Below, in pieces: positions 42,872-53,241 of a stretch of 64,000 nucleotides of DNA. The position numbers and the translations under genes were made by a program. Every line of letters starts with the position of its first letter. Positions within the stretch are counted from its first letter, which is position 1. The notes under the pieces are model-generated. The model was not told the DNA's origin and made no database searches. It saw only the letters and a program-made list of their open reading frames with translations. Source of the stretch: Linderina pennispora (Eukaryota > Kickxellomycota > Kickxellomycetes > Kickxellales > Kickxellaceae); contig NW_024468274.1 of the NCBI RefSeq assembly GCF_002104995.1, positions 1 to 64,000 on the forward strand, in the 5' to 3' direction.

Positions 42872-43255
42872 GGTGGATTTGTGGTGGGTTATGACGTGCT
42901 GGCTGTTGCGATTAGCGAAGCAGAAAAAGACAAAGAAGAAGAAAAAGGAGCAGACTGCGAAGGGCCGCATCGTTTGGGGCTGACTTTATATGGCTGTCGA
43001 GTACTGAGAAGCAAGAAAAAACTTTTCGTAAACAAATTGGATATGCTGTAGAGTGGCAACGACGATCCCCTTCCTGTACACCAAGCCCAAGCGACGGTCA
43101 CAACTGGTTGATTGAAATTCGCAGATGGATTACGAGACATCAAATTTTGGGATTAGGGTTGGGTTTGGATTTGTAATGCCTGCGATCATCATCACCGCCG
43201 CTCAGATGGGCTGGCACTTGCGCCTTCACGTTTTCCCGACACCTTTTGCTATCAA
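42872..43255. promoter_or_regulatory. Bidirectional promoter region, NDK1/rhomboid
   Basis: The 384 bases between two divergent start codons include a CT-rich leader on the NDK1 side (42905-42960). Confidence 0.5.
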
Positions 43256-44209
43256 ATGCTCGCCTCAAAATTAGCAACCTTGACCCAGAATCCGCCCCGA
43301 CTGCTGAATCTGCCGTCACTGACTCGGAGCAGCGCTCTGCTGAATGCAAAGAGCACACTCGCAGTCGCTCGTAACCTGCACAGCCTGTCGAGACAGCGAC
43401 CATCAGCACTTTCGCAGAATATTGCGCTGCAAAGTGCTACTCCCCGCGGACAGCAGTGGCGTGGGGCTCGCTGGGATCGGTACACTAATGCCGATTATGG
43501 ATCCAAGCGTGGCAGCAGCTATGGCAGCAATCCGAACCCAGGCGGCTTCTTTTCGCGACTGTCGCCTGAAGCCCTCGTCTATTCAATCATTGGCGCAAAC
43601 GGCGTAGTGTTCTTGGTATGGAGCTCTGCACAGCAGCGGCAAAAAAGCTTTGGCGATACCAAGCTGCTGAGGTGGATGGTGGACAACTTTAGCGCGACCT
43701 ACATCAACCTGACATCGGGCCGGGTGTGGACGCTGTTAACGCCGGCATTCTCGCATATAGAGCCCATGCACTTGATGGTGAATATGTTTATGCTGTACAC
43801 GTTTGGCACTGATATGGCACGGCTGCTAGGACCGAAACGCTTCCTGATGTTCTACCTGGGAGCAGCAGCATTCGGAAACCTGCTGAGCGATTTGATCCGC
43901 GGTATCTACCTGCCGGCCAAGACTGGCAACTACAGAACGGCAGCTCAACCGGCGATTGGCGCATCGACCTCGGTAGTTGGAACCACAACACTATTTGCGT
44001 GCCTCTACCCGCATGCTACGCTACAGCTCTTCTTCATTGTGCCTGTGCCGGCATGGCTTGCAACTGCTGGCTTTATCGGCTGGGATGTCTATCGTGTCAT
44101 GCGCTCGGATCGCACCAGGGTCGATGGTGCAGGCCATCTTGGCGGTGCTGCTGCTGCTCTTGGATACTACTGGTTCCGTCTGCGTCCGCTCATTAGAAGG
44201 ATGCGCTAG
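43256..44209 (+). CDS. Mitochondrial rhomboid intramembrane protease
   Basis: A 317-residue protein with an ATG start. Residues 1-65 are rich in Arg, Ser, Leu and Ala without acids, as in a mitochondrial presequence. The membrane part begins at about 105. RVWTLLTPAFSHIEPMHLMVNMFMLYTFG carries the H-x3-N motif (H172, N176). The catalytic Ser is in GAS (G235-S237) and the catalytic His is in GAGHLGG (H294). Rhomboids cut membrane proteins within the bilayer. Fungal mitochondrial rhomboids (Pcp1/PARL type) process Mgm1/OPA1-like dynamins. The catalytic dyad is complete. Assignment to Pcp1 itself rather than to another rhomboid rests only on the presequence. Confidence 0.88.
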   Translation: MLASKLATLTQNPPRLLNLPSLTRSSALLNAKSTLAVARNLHSLSRQRPSALSQNIALQSATPRGQQWRGARWDRYTNADYGSKRGSSYGSNPNPGGFFSRLSPEALVYSIIGANGVVFLVWSSAQQRQKSFGDTKLLRWMVDNFSATYINLTSGRVWTLLTPAFSHIEPMHLMVNMFMLYTFGTDMARLLGPKRFLMFYLGAAAFGNLLSDLIRGIYLPAKTGNYRTAAQPAIGASTSVVGTTTLFACLYPHATLQLFFIVPVPAWLATAGFIGWDVYRVMRSDRTRVDGAGHLGGAAAALGYYWFRLRPLIRRMR

Positions 44210-44862
44210 ACATGACTGCATTCATTAGAGTTGTACTGTCCTTTTCTGACAGCAGAGAGTAGCCTTGGTTGTATGATGAGCCTCCAGTACCAATTTGGAG
44301 TCTAGTCGACTAGGCGCAAATTAGCCTCTTCGTATGTAGCATATGTGGTATATATACCGTGTGCCAGTCGGCCCGGTCCCAATGATAGCCATGCTCCACT
44401 AGTCCTCCATTTTAAATGCTGTCCTCTACCCCGGCTGCGTGTTGGGTCTGGGTTGTTGGTGCAATGACCAAGTGGTGGGCGATATACAAGTTAGGATAAA
44501 AGGCAGCAAATAAAAGGCAACATGTGCCAAGCACTAACACTGCAGTGCAGGTGCATGGCAAAATCATTCTTCACATGGGCGATGCTTTGAATTCCAGCTT
44601 ACAATTGCAGTCAACGTCCCAGTGCCATTCCCACCCGACCGTGGCCATGTGAAAACAGAACAATGCTCTGCTGCATTTTGGACAGGTACCAAGATGTGGC
44701 CGGGCAAAACAAAGGCACAGCAAGTATCTCGGGCAGTGTCCTTTTAGCAAGTGCGTCAGCTTGCTTCGCTTGCCCCGTCGTTGGATTTGCATTTTTGTTT
44801 ACTGTAGAACTTGGCTCTGCATCATATTTTCCTATCCTATTTCTTTAGCTAATATATCCAAG
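44210..44862 (+). other. Intergenic region upstream of the permease gene
   Basis: No coding sequence was recognised. TATA-like sites lie at about 44349-44358 and 44498. Confidence 0.4.
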
Positions 44863-46326
44863 ATGCCAGACATCAAGAACACTATAGCCATCGAGGAGGG
44901 CGAGATCGTTGTCCCTCAGGCCGGACCCGAGCGCGATGCCATTACCAAGCGTCTCCTGCACAAGCTCGATATGCGCCTTGTCACTTATATGTCGCTGTTG
45001 TACCTTTTCAACACTCTTGACCGCGGAAATATCGGCAATGCGCGTCTTGGTGGTCTCGAAGAGGACACACACCTCACCGGCAACGACTTTTACAACGTGC
45101 TTTCCTTCTTCTACTTTGGCTACTGTATTTCCCAGGTGCCCAACATGTTTCTGCTCAAGAAAGTCAGCCCGTCGCTGCTGATCGGCGTAACCATGGTGCT
45201 GTGGGGCGTCTGCTCGACTTCTATGGCAGCGTGCAAGAACTACTCCAGCCTACTCGCCGCACGATTCTTCATGGGGGTGTTCGAGGCTGGTATTGGTCCC
45301 GGCGCCCCACTGGTCTTGTCGTTCTTTTACTTGCGCAATGAGCTTGCATGGCGCACAGCTCTTTTCTTTGGCAGCTCAACCATTGCTGGCGCTTTTGGCG
45401 GAGCGATCGCTTACGGGGTGTCCAAAAATCTGGCGCACGAGAAGCTGGCACCTTGGCGGTTGCTGTTCATTATTGAGGGTATCCCTACAATTGCACTAGG
45501 CATATTCACCATCTTCTTCTTGCCCAACTCTCCCCACAAGCTCGAGAAGTGGTTCGTGACGCCCGAGGAGAAGCAGGTGGCCATTGAGCGTGGGCGCTTG
45601 GGACTCAACACCGACAATACTGTTTTGGACAAGCGCCAGCTGATTGCTGCCTTCAAGGACTACAAGAACCTCTTCACATGTCTGATATATATCGGCCTGA
45701 ACATCCCGCTAGCCTCGTACACGTCGTTCTTGCCCACGATTGTCAAGAACATGGGCTACTCGGACGCCAAGGCCCAGCTGATGACTGTTCCGCCATATGC
45801 GTGTGCGCTGGTCACTGTGCTGCTGTTTGCATGGAACTCTGACCGTACCCAGCGCCGTGGCTACCATGTTGCTGGTGCTGGCTCAATTGCCTGCCTTGGC
45901 TATATCCTGTTGCTCTCGTCGGACCACATGCACACCAACTATGCTGGTGCGTGCATCGTTGCCGTGGGGCTGTACCCGGTTGTGCCGCTGATGCTGTCAT
46001 GGGTAGCCAACAACAATGTTGGACACACAAAGCGTGCGATCAGTGTGGCTATGCTCAACACATTCGGCCAGTGCTTCGCAACCGTAGGCACGCAGATCTA
46101 CAAGACTCACATGGCACCGCGCTTCTTCATGGGATATAGTGTGTGTCTCTCGTTTAGCTTTCTGATGATCGTCGTGGCGCTGTCCCTGACATGCATTCTG
46201 AGGCGGGAGAATGCCCGCAGGGACGCCGAGTTTGGTGAGCCCAAGCTGTTGACCCCAGAAGAGCAGGCTGAGGCTATCCGCAGCGGCATCTACGACGACC
46301 ACCCAAGCTTCCGTTATTACGTCTAA
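44863..46326 (+). CDS. DAL5-type MFS permease (anion:cation symporter family)
   Basis: A 487-residue transporter. The ATG at 44863 (MPDIKNTIAIEEGE) is chosen over the open upstream frame. After an acidic N-terminus comes the family segment RLLHKLDMRLVTYMSLLYLFNTLDRGNIGNARLGG (given in outline). It is followed by FYNVLSFFYFGYCISQVPNM, RFFMGVFEAGIGPGAPLVLSFFY (span 5 signature), FLPNSPHKLEKWF and TPEEKQVAIER (central loop), and six more spans. These marks define the allantoate permease (DAL5/TNA1/VHT1) branch. Members import organic acids such as allantoate, nicotinate, vitamins or small peptides with protons. The substrate cannot be told. Intact and intronless. Confidence 0.88.
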   Translation: MPDIKNTIAIEEGEIVVPQAGPERDAITKRLLHKLDMRLVTYMSLLYLFNTLDRGNIGNARLGGLEEDTHLTGNDFYNVLSFFYFGYCISQVPNMFLLKKVSPSLLIGVTMVLWGVCSTSMAACKNYSSLLAARFFMGVFEAGIGPGAPLVLSFFYLRNELAWRTALFFGSSTIAGAFGGAIAYGVSKNLAHEKLAPWRLLFIIEGIPTIALGIFTIFFLPNSPHKLEKWFVTPEEKQVAIERGRLGLNTDNTVLDKRQLIAAFKDYKNLFTCLIYIGLNIPLASYTSFLPTIVKNMGYSDAKAQLMTVPPYACALVTVLLFAWNSDRTQRRGYHVAGAGSIACLGYILLLSSDHMHTNYAGACIVAVGLYPVVPLMLSWVANNNVGHTKRAISVAMLNTFGQCFATVGTQIYKTHMAPRFFMGYSVCLSFSFLMIVVALSLTCILRRENARRDAEFGEPKLLTPEEQAEAIRSGIYDDHPSFRYYV

Positions 46327-46967
46327 ATCACAATGCTCTAGCGCAGCAATGAACTGCAAAATATAGCTTGGGATGCTTTGCTGTCTGCTAGTGACGTCGT
46401 CTACAAGCGCACAATCGATCGATCTAACAATGCAGATCAAATATAATCAGCACTGCAAAGGTCACACGTGACTGAATGGGTTCTGCGTTCAATTGGCTGA
46501 TCTCCAGCTCATGCAGGCAGCGATGCCAACAGCCGAGGTTTGCCAGGAAAGGTTTTTGCGCGTCTTCGAGCCATTGAGAAGTTTTCGGGCTGCTGTGATA
46601 AACTGCCCCGCCATCCTTTCCTTTCTCATCTTTCGTCCGTTCAGCACACCCCCTAGTCGCTATTCTCTATTTTTATTCTCTCGGCCCTAGCTTATACTCT
46701 GTGCTCTTGCAATTCGCACCCTGCGGTTAATATCATTTACTTCCCCTGCCTAAAGAGTTGCCACCCCCTCTTTTTCGCAAAGCAAACAGGCGCTTACGTT
46801 TTGGACTGCTGTGCCTCTTCCACACTATCTCAGCCAGAGACGCAGGGTTCTGCCTTCCACCGTTCTGACACCTGCCTGTTTGTACTAAACATACTCAGGT
46901 TTCTAGCAGTCTGCTGGGCACACTCTACAAACATTCTACGCTACTTACACATAATTTTAAGCCTTCG
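46327..46967 (+). other. Promoter and CT-rich leader of the PHD-finger gene
   Basis: From about 46610 the strand is pyrimidine-rich, typical of a long fungal 5' leader. Short frames here have no support. Confidence 0.45.
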
Positions 46968-49642
46968 ATGTCGACACTTGAAGCAAGCAGCCTTTTGCCT
47001 TTTGATGGCTGGCAAAAACCCCCATGCCTCTCTCGGCAGCTAGCCACGCACCAGAACCTGGTAAGCGCGGTGCGCGGCAGTGGCGATGGCGTGACAAAGC
47101 GGGTCACGCGAACGCGCACAGTCAGCGACACACAGTGGAGCCGGACGCGACGGCCGCGTGGGCGGCGCGCCAGCATCGACGGACAGCACTGCGACTTGGA
47201 CTACCGCACGCTTCTAGATGCGGAGCGGTTCATGGATGACACGGTGATATACAGGTCGCGGCGTCAGTACGTGTTGGCGCGTGGGCACAGGTGTGTGAAG
47301 ATGACACTGACGCGGAGACGTTCTCACCCAGGCCATGTTGGCGCGCCGTCGTTGCCTACATCGCCACTGACGTCTGATATCGATGGTGTACACAGTGATC
47401 TGGAGGATCTCATCGCGCTGACAGACATGGTGCCGGTTGAGAGCAGCGAGGCTGTGGCTGCCGAGGATTCTGAGGGCAAAAACACAGGCCGAGCCAAAGA
47501 CTCTCCTGGAAACGCTGATTCCAGCAAAAGCAGCAATGACAGCAAGGAAAGCAATGATAGCAAGGACAAGAAGCCAAGGGCCAGCGCGGCAAAGACAGTG
47601 GGCCAGCAGAAGATGCAGAGGAGAATGCAGGGGAGGACTCGGGCAATAGCGAAGAAGAGAAAGACGAAGGCGACGATGAGGAGGAGGACGATGAGGAGGA
47701 CGAGGATGATGGGGTGGTGAGGTGCGTGTGTGGAGAGCGCAATGACGGCGAGCTGATGATTCAGTGTGAGATCTGCCAGGTATGGCAACACACGTTGTGC
47801 ATGGGTATCCGCGACGAGAAGCACATCCCAGACAAATACTACTGCGAAAAGTGCCGGCCCGAAGACCACCCGTACATCAACTCGCGGCCACGCACAATCG
47901 TTCTTGCTGAAGCCAGTTCGATCGGCGCCACCACTATGATGCGCCGGTCTGCTGTTATGGCTGTGGCCAAAATGACCGCCCGTGAGGAGTACCGCGCAGC
48001 GGCAGCGGCAGCAGCTATTGCAGCGTCGGTGGCAGCAGCAGCTTCGTCGGGCGGCAGATCGGGCGGCAGCCGGCGAGGATCAAAAAAGCAGCCAGTCAAA
48101 TTGGAAACCGGTCAGACTACACCATCATCGAATGGCCGATCTACGCAGCCTGCCAAGAAAGGCCGGCGCAATCGTCGGCAAACGCGTGACCCTGACGAAG
48201 AGAGCGAGGGAGAGTACGATGCAAATTCTGGATCCAACAGCACCTCTGACAAGTCTTCTGGTAAGAACAGCAAAGGGGCTGCTAAGCGCACCGGCGGCGA
48301 ATCTGCGAGTCGTGGAAAGCGGCGCAGGACCGGCGGAGCTGCATCCAAAGAAAATTCAAACAACGACAGCGGAAACGAGGAGGACGAAGGCAGATCCCCA
48401 GTCGACGACTCGTCTACTCAGCTGCCTGTACTGGACGCCAAGATGCAGCGGATTGCTAAACAGGCAGGCCGCGGCCGATCAGCATCATCGGTGGTCAAGA
48501 GCAGCAGCAAGTCACTTGCTGCTGGTTCACCGCGGCGAGGAAACAGGCTGGCAGGCATTCCGAATGGCATCGAAGAGGAGGGAGATGAGAGCGAGAAGAA
48601 ACGAGTCCAGAGCATGCCGGGGTCGCCTCGGTCTCCTTCGCCGTCGCTGCAGTCGCTACTGCTGGAGAACGGCCCGGCAGGCAAGGGCGGACTGATGGTC
48701 GAGATTGGTGATGCGTCTGATGGCGGCCAGTCGACGAGGACCGATCAATCGAACAAGCGTAAGCGCAATGGTCGCAGCGGGGCTGTTGGGCGGGGCGGCA
48801 AGCACCAGCGGTTGACGCAGTCGGCGTCAAATTCCCCGTACATTTCTCAAGGGCCTAGTTTTGGCGACTCGGTATTTGGGGCCGATCAGCGCCAGGGATC
48901 GCGGCATGTCAGTCCTAGGGGCACCCCAGCAGGCATTGCCGAAGGTGATGATGAGTATGAAAATGGCGGCCAGGGTAGCATCGGCGATGGTGCAGAAACT
49001 GCAGGCAAGGACGAGGAGCACGCGCACCACCGACAACCAAAGCACAATTTCCCACCGATCGAGATGGAAGACGTTGATGGCAACACTATCACAGTGCCGT
49101 CCAACATGCTGAACTCGCATGGCCAGCCGATATACTCGTCGGTTACGCCTGAAACCATGTGCAAGATCCGGTATCCGCACAACCGTGCCAGCCTGCATGA
49201 GCTTAACCGTCGCGCGAAGCAGCTGCTGGATTGGCTGGGCAAGGCACAGTCTGAATACGAGCAAGAGCGCCTGACATGGCTCCGGCCACTGCATTCGGGG
49301 GGCGATGAGCAGCAGCAGGGGGAGGATACCGAGCAAGACACAAAGCCCGAGGGCGACTCGTCATCGATTCTCCCTCGTCAGCAGCAGCAGCTTGATCGCC
49401 GTCCGTCACAGGCACTCTCAGAGGCACCCACGTCGCCAATCAACCCCAGCGACTGGCCTACCGATGACCCTGAGCTGCCACGCGAATTCCCTGCCGACGA
49501 CGAGCCCTTGATGGAGACTGAAGCAGCGGCACCGGCAAATGAGGGAAAGCCAGCAGATTCCAGCAGGCCGAGACCCACGCTTTCGATCATGGAGGACCTG
49601 GTCTGGCGGCTGATTCGGTTCCAGGAAACGTACGCGATTTGA
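46968..49642 (+). CDS. PHD-finger protein, CTI6-like, with one frame break
   Basis: Two overlapping frames make one protein of about 890 residues. The ATG at 46968 opens a basic N-terminus, then an Asp/Ser-rich region up to about 47570 (KESNDSKDK). A one-base loss there moves the frame into GKDSGPAED, an acidic tract and the PHD finger. The finger (about 47730-47870) reads CVCGERNDGELMIQCEICQVWQHTLCMG...YYCEKC, with all eight Cys/His ligands, and is followed by RPEDHPYI. The long middle part is Ser/Gly/Lys-rich. The C-terminus has the conserved block YPHNRASLHELNRRAKQLLDW and ends ...FQETYAI. PHD sequence and C-terminal block together resemble Cti6, the PHD subunit of the Rpd3L histone deacetylase complex, which binds methylated H3K4. 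The convergent neighbour ends 45 bases away. Confidence 0.7.
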
Positions 49643-49687
49643 CTTCAATATATTCTTTGTCGGCAAAAAGGCACTGAGACGTTTACT

Positions 49688-50293
49688 TTAGCGCATGTAC
49701 TTTACGCGGTTCTTCTTGCGCTCCTTTTTCTCTCGCCGCTTGCGCTCCTGCTCAGTCTCATCCTCCTTTGAGGCCGCACCGTCGCCCTTGGGCAGCAGGA
49801 AATCGCGCACGTACGGGCCAAACACCACAGCTGCGTAGGCCGGAATCACCATGTACAGGCCCCATGCCCACTTTGTGGCCAGGCTGAGCACATGCGTGGC
49901 CCACGAGATGTAGATAAAGTCAAAAATGTACGAGACCAGGCCAGGCTGGCCCAGGTCCGTGCCGGCGTCCATCAAAACACCACTGGCGTCATACCGCGGC
50001 CGCGAGACCTGGTACAGGTTCACGTACAGGAACGACTCGAGCGCCAGCGACAAAAAGTACATAATGCTTTCAGTCCAGTTGATGCTGCTGTACTGGAAAA
50101 AGAACCGCACTACGATGTAAAGACCGTTTACCAGCAGGTATACCTTGTCCATTTTGGCCATCCGTGCTGCATTCTCTTGCACAATTCGCTTCTGCGACTG
50201 GTTCGCCTACAGGGGTTGGAAGCGCCAGGCGGAGTTCCTTCAGCTAAGCTGTTGCTAACGGGGCGGGTAGTGTTTAGCCAGACAACGTACCAT
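49688..50293 (-). CDS. SND2: SND2/TMEM208-type ER targeting protein, start codon split off by an intron
   Basis: A 173-residue protein in two exons. Exon 1 contributes only the ATG (50291-50293), followed at once by donor GTACGT. The intron is 50207-50290 (84 nt, acceptor CTGTAG). Exon 2 (50206-49688) begins ANQSQKRIVQENAARMAKMDKV, the expected SND2 N-terminus. Three to four membrane spans follow (about 20-40, 46-62, 90-110 and 115-130), then a Lys/Arg-rich tail (RKRREKKERKKNRVKYMR). SND2 works in the SRP-independent route that brings membrane proteins to the ER. Without the intron the frame has no ATG before residue 16. The splice signals and the restored conserved N-terminus make this structure secure. 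Confidence 0.85.
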
Positions 50294-50738
50294 TTCTTCG
50301 GGTCGTTCTCTGAATGTGCAGGTTCCTCAAGAGTATAAAGGTGAGAAGGTGATCTGAAGCAAAGGAAAAGTGGGGTTTGATTGTACTGTGCACCGCCATG
50401 GTAGCAGGAACAGAAAGCAGTTCTTGCCAATATCTCGAGGTCACGTGCCGAGCAGATTGGTTGGATCTCATCTGTCAGCCTAGAGGCTCATTTGCCTGCT
50501 GCACTCTGGCGTAGGAGCTAGGCGAGGGTGGTGCTGGCCACATCGGTAAATGGCGTGCTCTACCTGTGCATGGCAGGACCTGTGCATGGCAGGGCTCGGT
50601 GGTTGGGCTTTTTCATGTATTGGAATGGGTAGGTTGGAAAGAGAAAAACATAAAATCACATTTTCAGCACGTATCTCAGGACGACCAGACAAGATCCACC
50701 ATGTGTCCTATCACCAGGAGAAAAGGCGCTTCGTTTGT
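50294..50738 (-). other. Intergenic region between SND2 and NDUFA8
   Basis: Upstream of SND2 and downstream of NDUFA8, which lie in the same orientation. A short near-repeat (TGCATGGCAGG twice) lies at about 50567-50590. No gene was recognised. Confidence 0.4.
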
Positions 50739-51191
50739 TTACTTGGTCAACGGGATCCGCTCGTGGATCTGGGGCTTGTTTGCAGGCGCATCCGGGATGT
50801 TCTTCTTCCATCCCAGGGCCTTGAACAGGCACGCGTTGTACTCCTTCTCAGGCGCACGGCACTTGTTGAACGACTGGTTCTTGTTGTCCAGGCACTGCCA
50901 GTGGGCGCGGAACTCGGTCGCGCAGCTGGCCTGGATCTTCTCCAGCACGTCAATGGCACAGCGCGTCACCTTGCGGCCCTCCGCCAGGCAGTGCTTCGGG
51001 TCACGGTCCTCGTTTTTGCACAGCATGAAGTCCTCGTTGTACTCTTGGCATACGCTGCCAATGAAGAAGGACGCTGACTTTAGCGGCGCCCCGCTGCTGC
51101 CGACCTCATCGACATGCGGCAAATCGGCAGGCGGTGGTGTCGGGTCGACCCAATCCTCACTCTTGAAATGTTTGTAGCCCGGAATCGCCAT
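50739..51191 (-). CDS. NDUFA8: Mitochondrial complex I subunit NDUFA8 (double CHCH protein)
   Basis: A 150-residue protein with an ATG start. It has the Cys pattern of the 19-kDa/PGIV subunit: CQEYNEDFMLCKNED, CLAEGRKVTRCAIDVLEK, CATEFRAHWQCLDNKNQ and CRAPEKEYNACLFKALG, i.e. paired CX9C-type motifs plus the DP-x2-CL-x-EGR signature. It lies on the intermembrane-space face of NADH:ubiquinone oxidoreductase and is oxidised on import by the Mia40 route. The N-terminus ends in ...PPPADLPHVDEVGSSGAPLKSASFFIG, also conserved in the family. Its presence shows that the organism has rotenone-type complex I. Intact. Confidence 0.92.
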   Translation of the reverse strand: MAIPGYKHFKSEDWVDPTPPPADLPHVDEVGSSGAPLKSASFFIGSVCQEYNEDFMLCKNEDRDPKHCLAEGRKVTRCAIDVLEKIQASCATEFRAHWQCLDNKNQSFNKCRAPEKEYNACLFKALGWKKNIPDAPANKPQIHERIPLTK

Positions 51192-51626
51192 CGCTTAACA
51201 GAATAATAGACTGAGCTGTGTGGAATTACGAGGAGGGATTTGGAAGGAAGAAGGTGAGGAAATGAGATTTCGAGGGCTGTCAACTGCTAAAAGCTGGCAG
51301 CGCAATTGTGCCCTTCCCCAAGGCTTATCTTTTTGTCACTGCAAGATGGTCTACTAGTGCTGATCTGCCCCTGCGCCGCGTTATTTGATCTGGAGATCAC
51401 GATCGCTGGTTGGCATTTTCAGACAACAGACGCGAACCTGCAGTTTCTTTGCTCTCCTGCCTATACTTTCTAGTTTTTTTTTTTTTTTTTTTTCGCGCCA
51501 TTTGCTAGGCACCTTTTAACATTCGCACTGCATTTACATGCTCGCTTAAAAACACACCTTTCCCTTCTTTCCTTCGTTCCTACTCTTGTCTATTACTCGG
51601 GCTTTTGTTATCGAAAGGCTACGCGC
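51192..51626. promoter_or_regulatory. Divergent promoter with a 20-base T run
   Basis: The 435 bases between two divergent genes hold a run of 20 T at 51474-51493, a nucleosome-excluding poly(dA:dT) tract of the sort found in fungal promoters. Confidence 0.55.
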
Positions 51627-53159
51627 ATGTACGACAAGACACCAGACAGCCAGCGGTCCTCGCTGTTTTCAGCCCTGTATGGAATATACGAGCGTGCGTG
51701 CTTGTCTGCGGAGCGCGAGTCAAGGCGGCTGTTCGGGTCCCACCCAGCTACTACACACGGGAGGGCATCGTATTCTAGCAAAGAGCGCAGCAGACTTAGT
51801 GGGCGCCGTACACGCTCCCACAGACACGCATCGCACCAAAGCGACCTCCCCGAGCCGCCGATGGCTGTAAGTGTTGCTTTTTTGTTGCAGGCTATGGCTA
51901 TTGTGGATCTCGGTTTGATGGTGCGATATTGCTGACCCTTGTCTTTGATTATTTTCCTTAGGCTGGGACAGCACAGCGCATGGACAACTCGGGGCTATAT
52001 CAGGCTGTAAGAAGCAAGCGGCGCAAGATGAGCAGCGGATATGCAGGGGCGTCATGGCTCCATCTGGACGACAGCGACACAACATTGTCACCTATAGTTG
52101 TCAGTGACGATGAAAACGGCTGTGACATTGGCGCGTTGGGTGAGATGGCCTCGTCGCCGGACGGTTTCTGGAACAAACCGGAGGCGCGAGAGCACTTTGG
52201 TTGAACTGGAGCCGGAGGACAGTCGGCAGTGGACCCCGCCGCAAATGGACCTGGGGCACCTGGAGCGGTTTTCTGAGCATGGCATGGGCGTGTTAGGGCT
52301 AGTATCAATGCCTCCGCCGCCAGCTCCGCCGCCGCCACCACCACAGCCCCGGTTTACAGCACCGGAAGCGGATGCACCAGCGGCAAGAGAGTCTTGCCGT
52401 GAGTCGCTGGTAGCGAAGCAGACCCAGACATCTGCGGCAGTGTCCGAGCACGGCAGCGTTCGCAACCAGCATCCAGGCAGGACAATAGCTGATTCGGCAG
52501 CTGTGGAGCAGGCGCGGCTGGAAAATGTCGAGCGCGAGCTGCGCAGACTGAAAAGGATCATTGCTGCCCTGCTTCCCAATGGGCTGAACGAGGAGGATTT
52601 GCAGTCGGTTTATGGCGGTATTGAGCAGCCCGAGCGTACGTCGGACGATATTATCTCTCGGCTCGTCAAAGCGCGGTTTGGGGGGGCTGTGAATCCGCAG
52701 CCACCACACCGCACTCCATTGCCGATGCAGCGGCAGTACTCGTTCCCATCGGCGATGCTGCCGCCGTCACCAAAGTCCAGCGACTCGGCAAAGGCAGGCA
52801 GGGGAGCGCTTTCGTCACCGCCGCCCTCTGCGCGTGCAGCGGAGTGGCCGGGTAGTGGAGACTATTGCATTGCTTCGAGCAGGCGGCATTTGGATTTCTT
52901 GTCAAGGAGCCCGTCAGTGTCGTCGGCCGGGTCGCAGCGTAGAGCCTCGGGCACAGTTCAGCGGAGGGCCCGGCAGACGCAGTACCGCAAGCCATCGTCC
53001 ATCGGACTGAAGCCGGCGGCTTCATTGGAGGACCATCCTGAGGCACTCCACAAGGACCCAACGTTCATGGCCAAGCTGCTGGATGAAATGAAGACTCACA
53101 AGCTTCGCAGCGTCGAGAAGCCAAAAGACATGGGGGGCTATAGATACCGGCGGATATGA
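51627..53159 (+). CDS. Proline-rich coiled-coil protein, unrecognised, one intron and one frame break
   Basis: Exon 1 is 51627-51866 (ATG, 80 codons, ending PEPPMA). The intron is 51867-51961 (95 nt, donor GTAAGT, branch GCTGACC, acceptor TCCTTAG). Exon 2 continues AGTAQRMDNSG. Near 52190 the frame shifts by +1, from WNKPEAR to STLVELEPEDSRQW, most likely one surplus base. The remaining 320 codons hold a polyproline tract (PPPPAPPPPPPQP, about 52311-52345), a leucine-heptad helix (VERELRRLKRIIAALLP), Ser/Pro-rich linkers and a conserved-looking tail FMAKLLDEMKTHKLRSVEKPK. Polyproline plus this LLxxM...KLRSV tail recalls profilin- and actin-binding WH2 proteins, but that is a guess. The function is unknown. 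Confidence 0.6.
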
Positions 53160-53241
53160 CGCCCTAGCATACGCTACTCTCGTTTGGCAGTCTGACTAGA
53201 GTCGCATTAATGTAAAGACAAAGTTGTTGGTTCTAACACGC

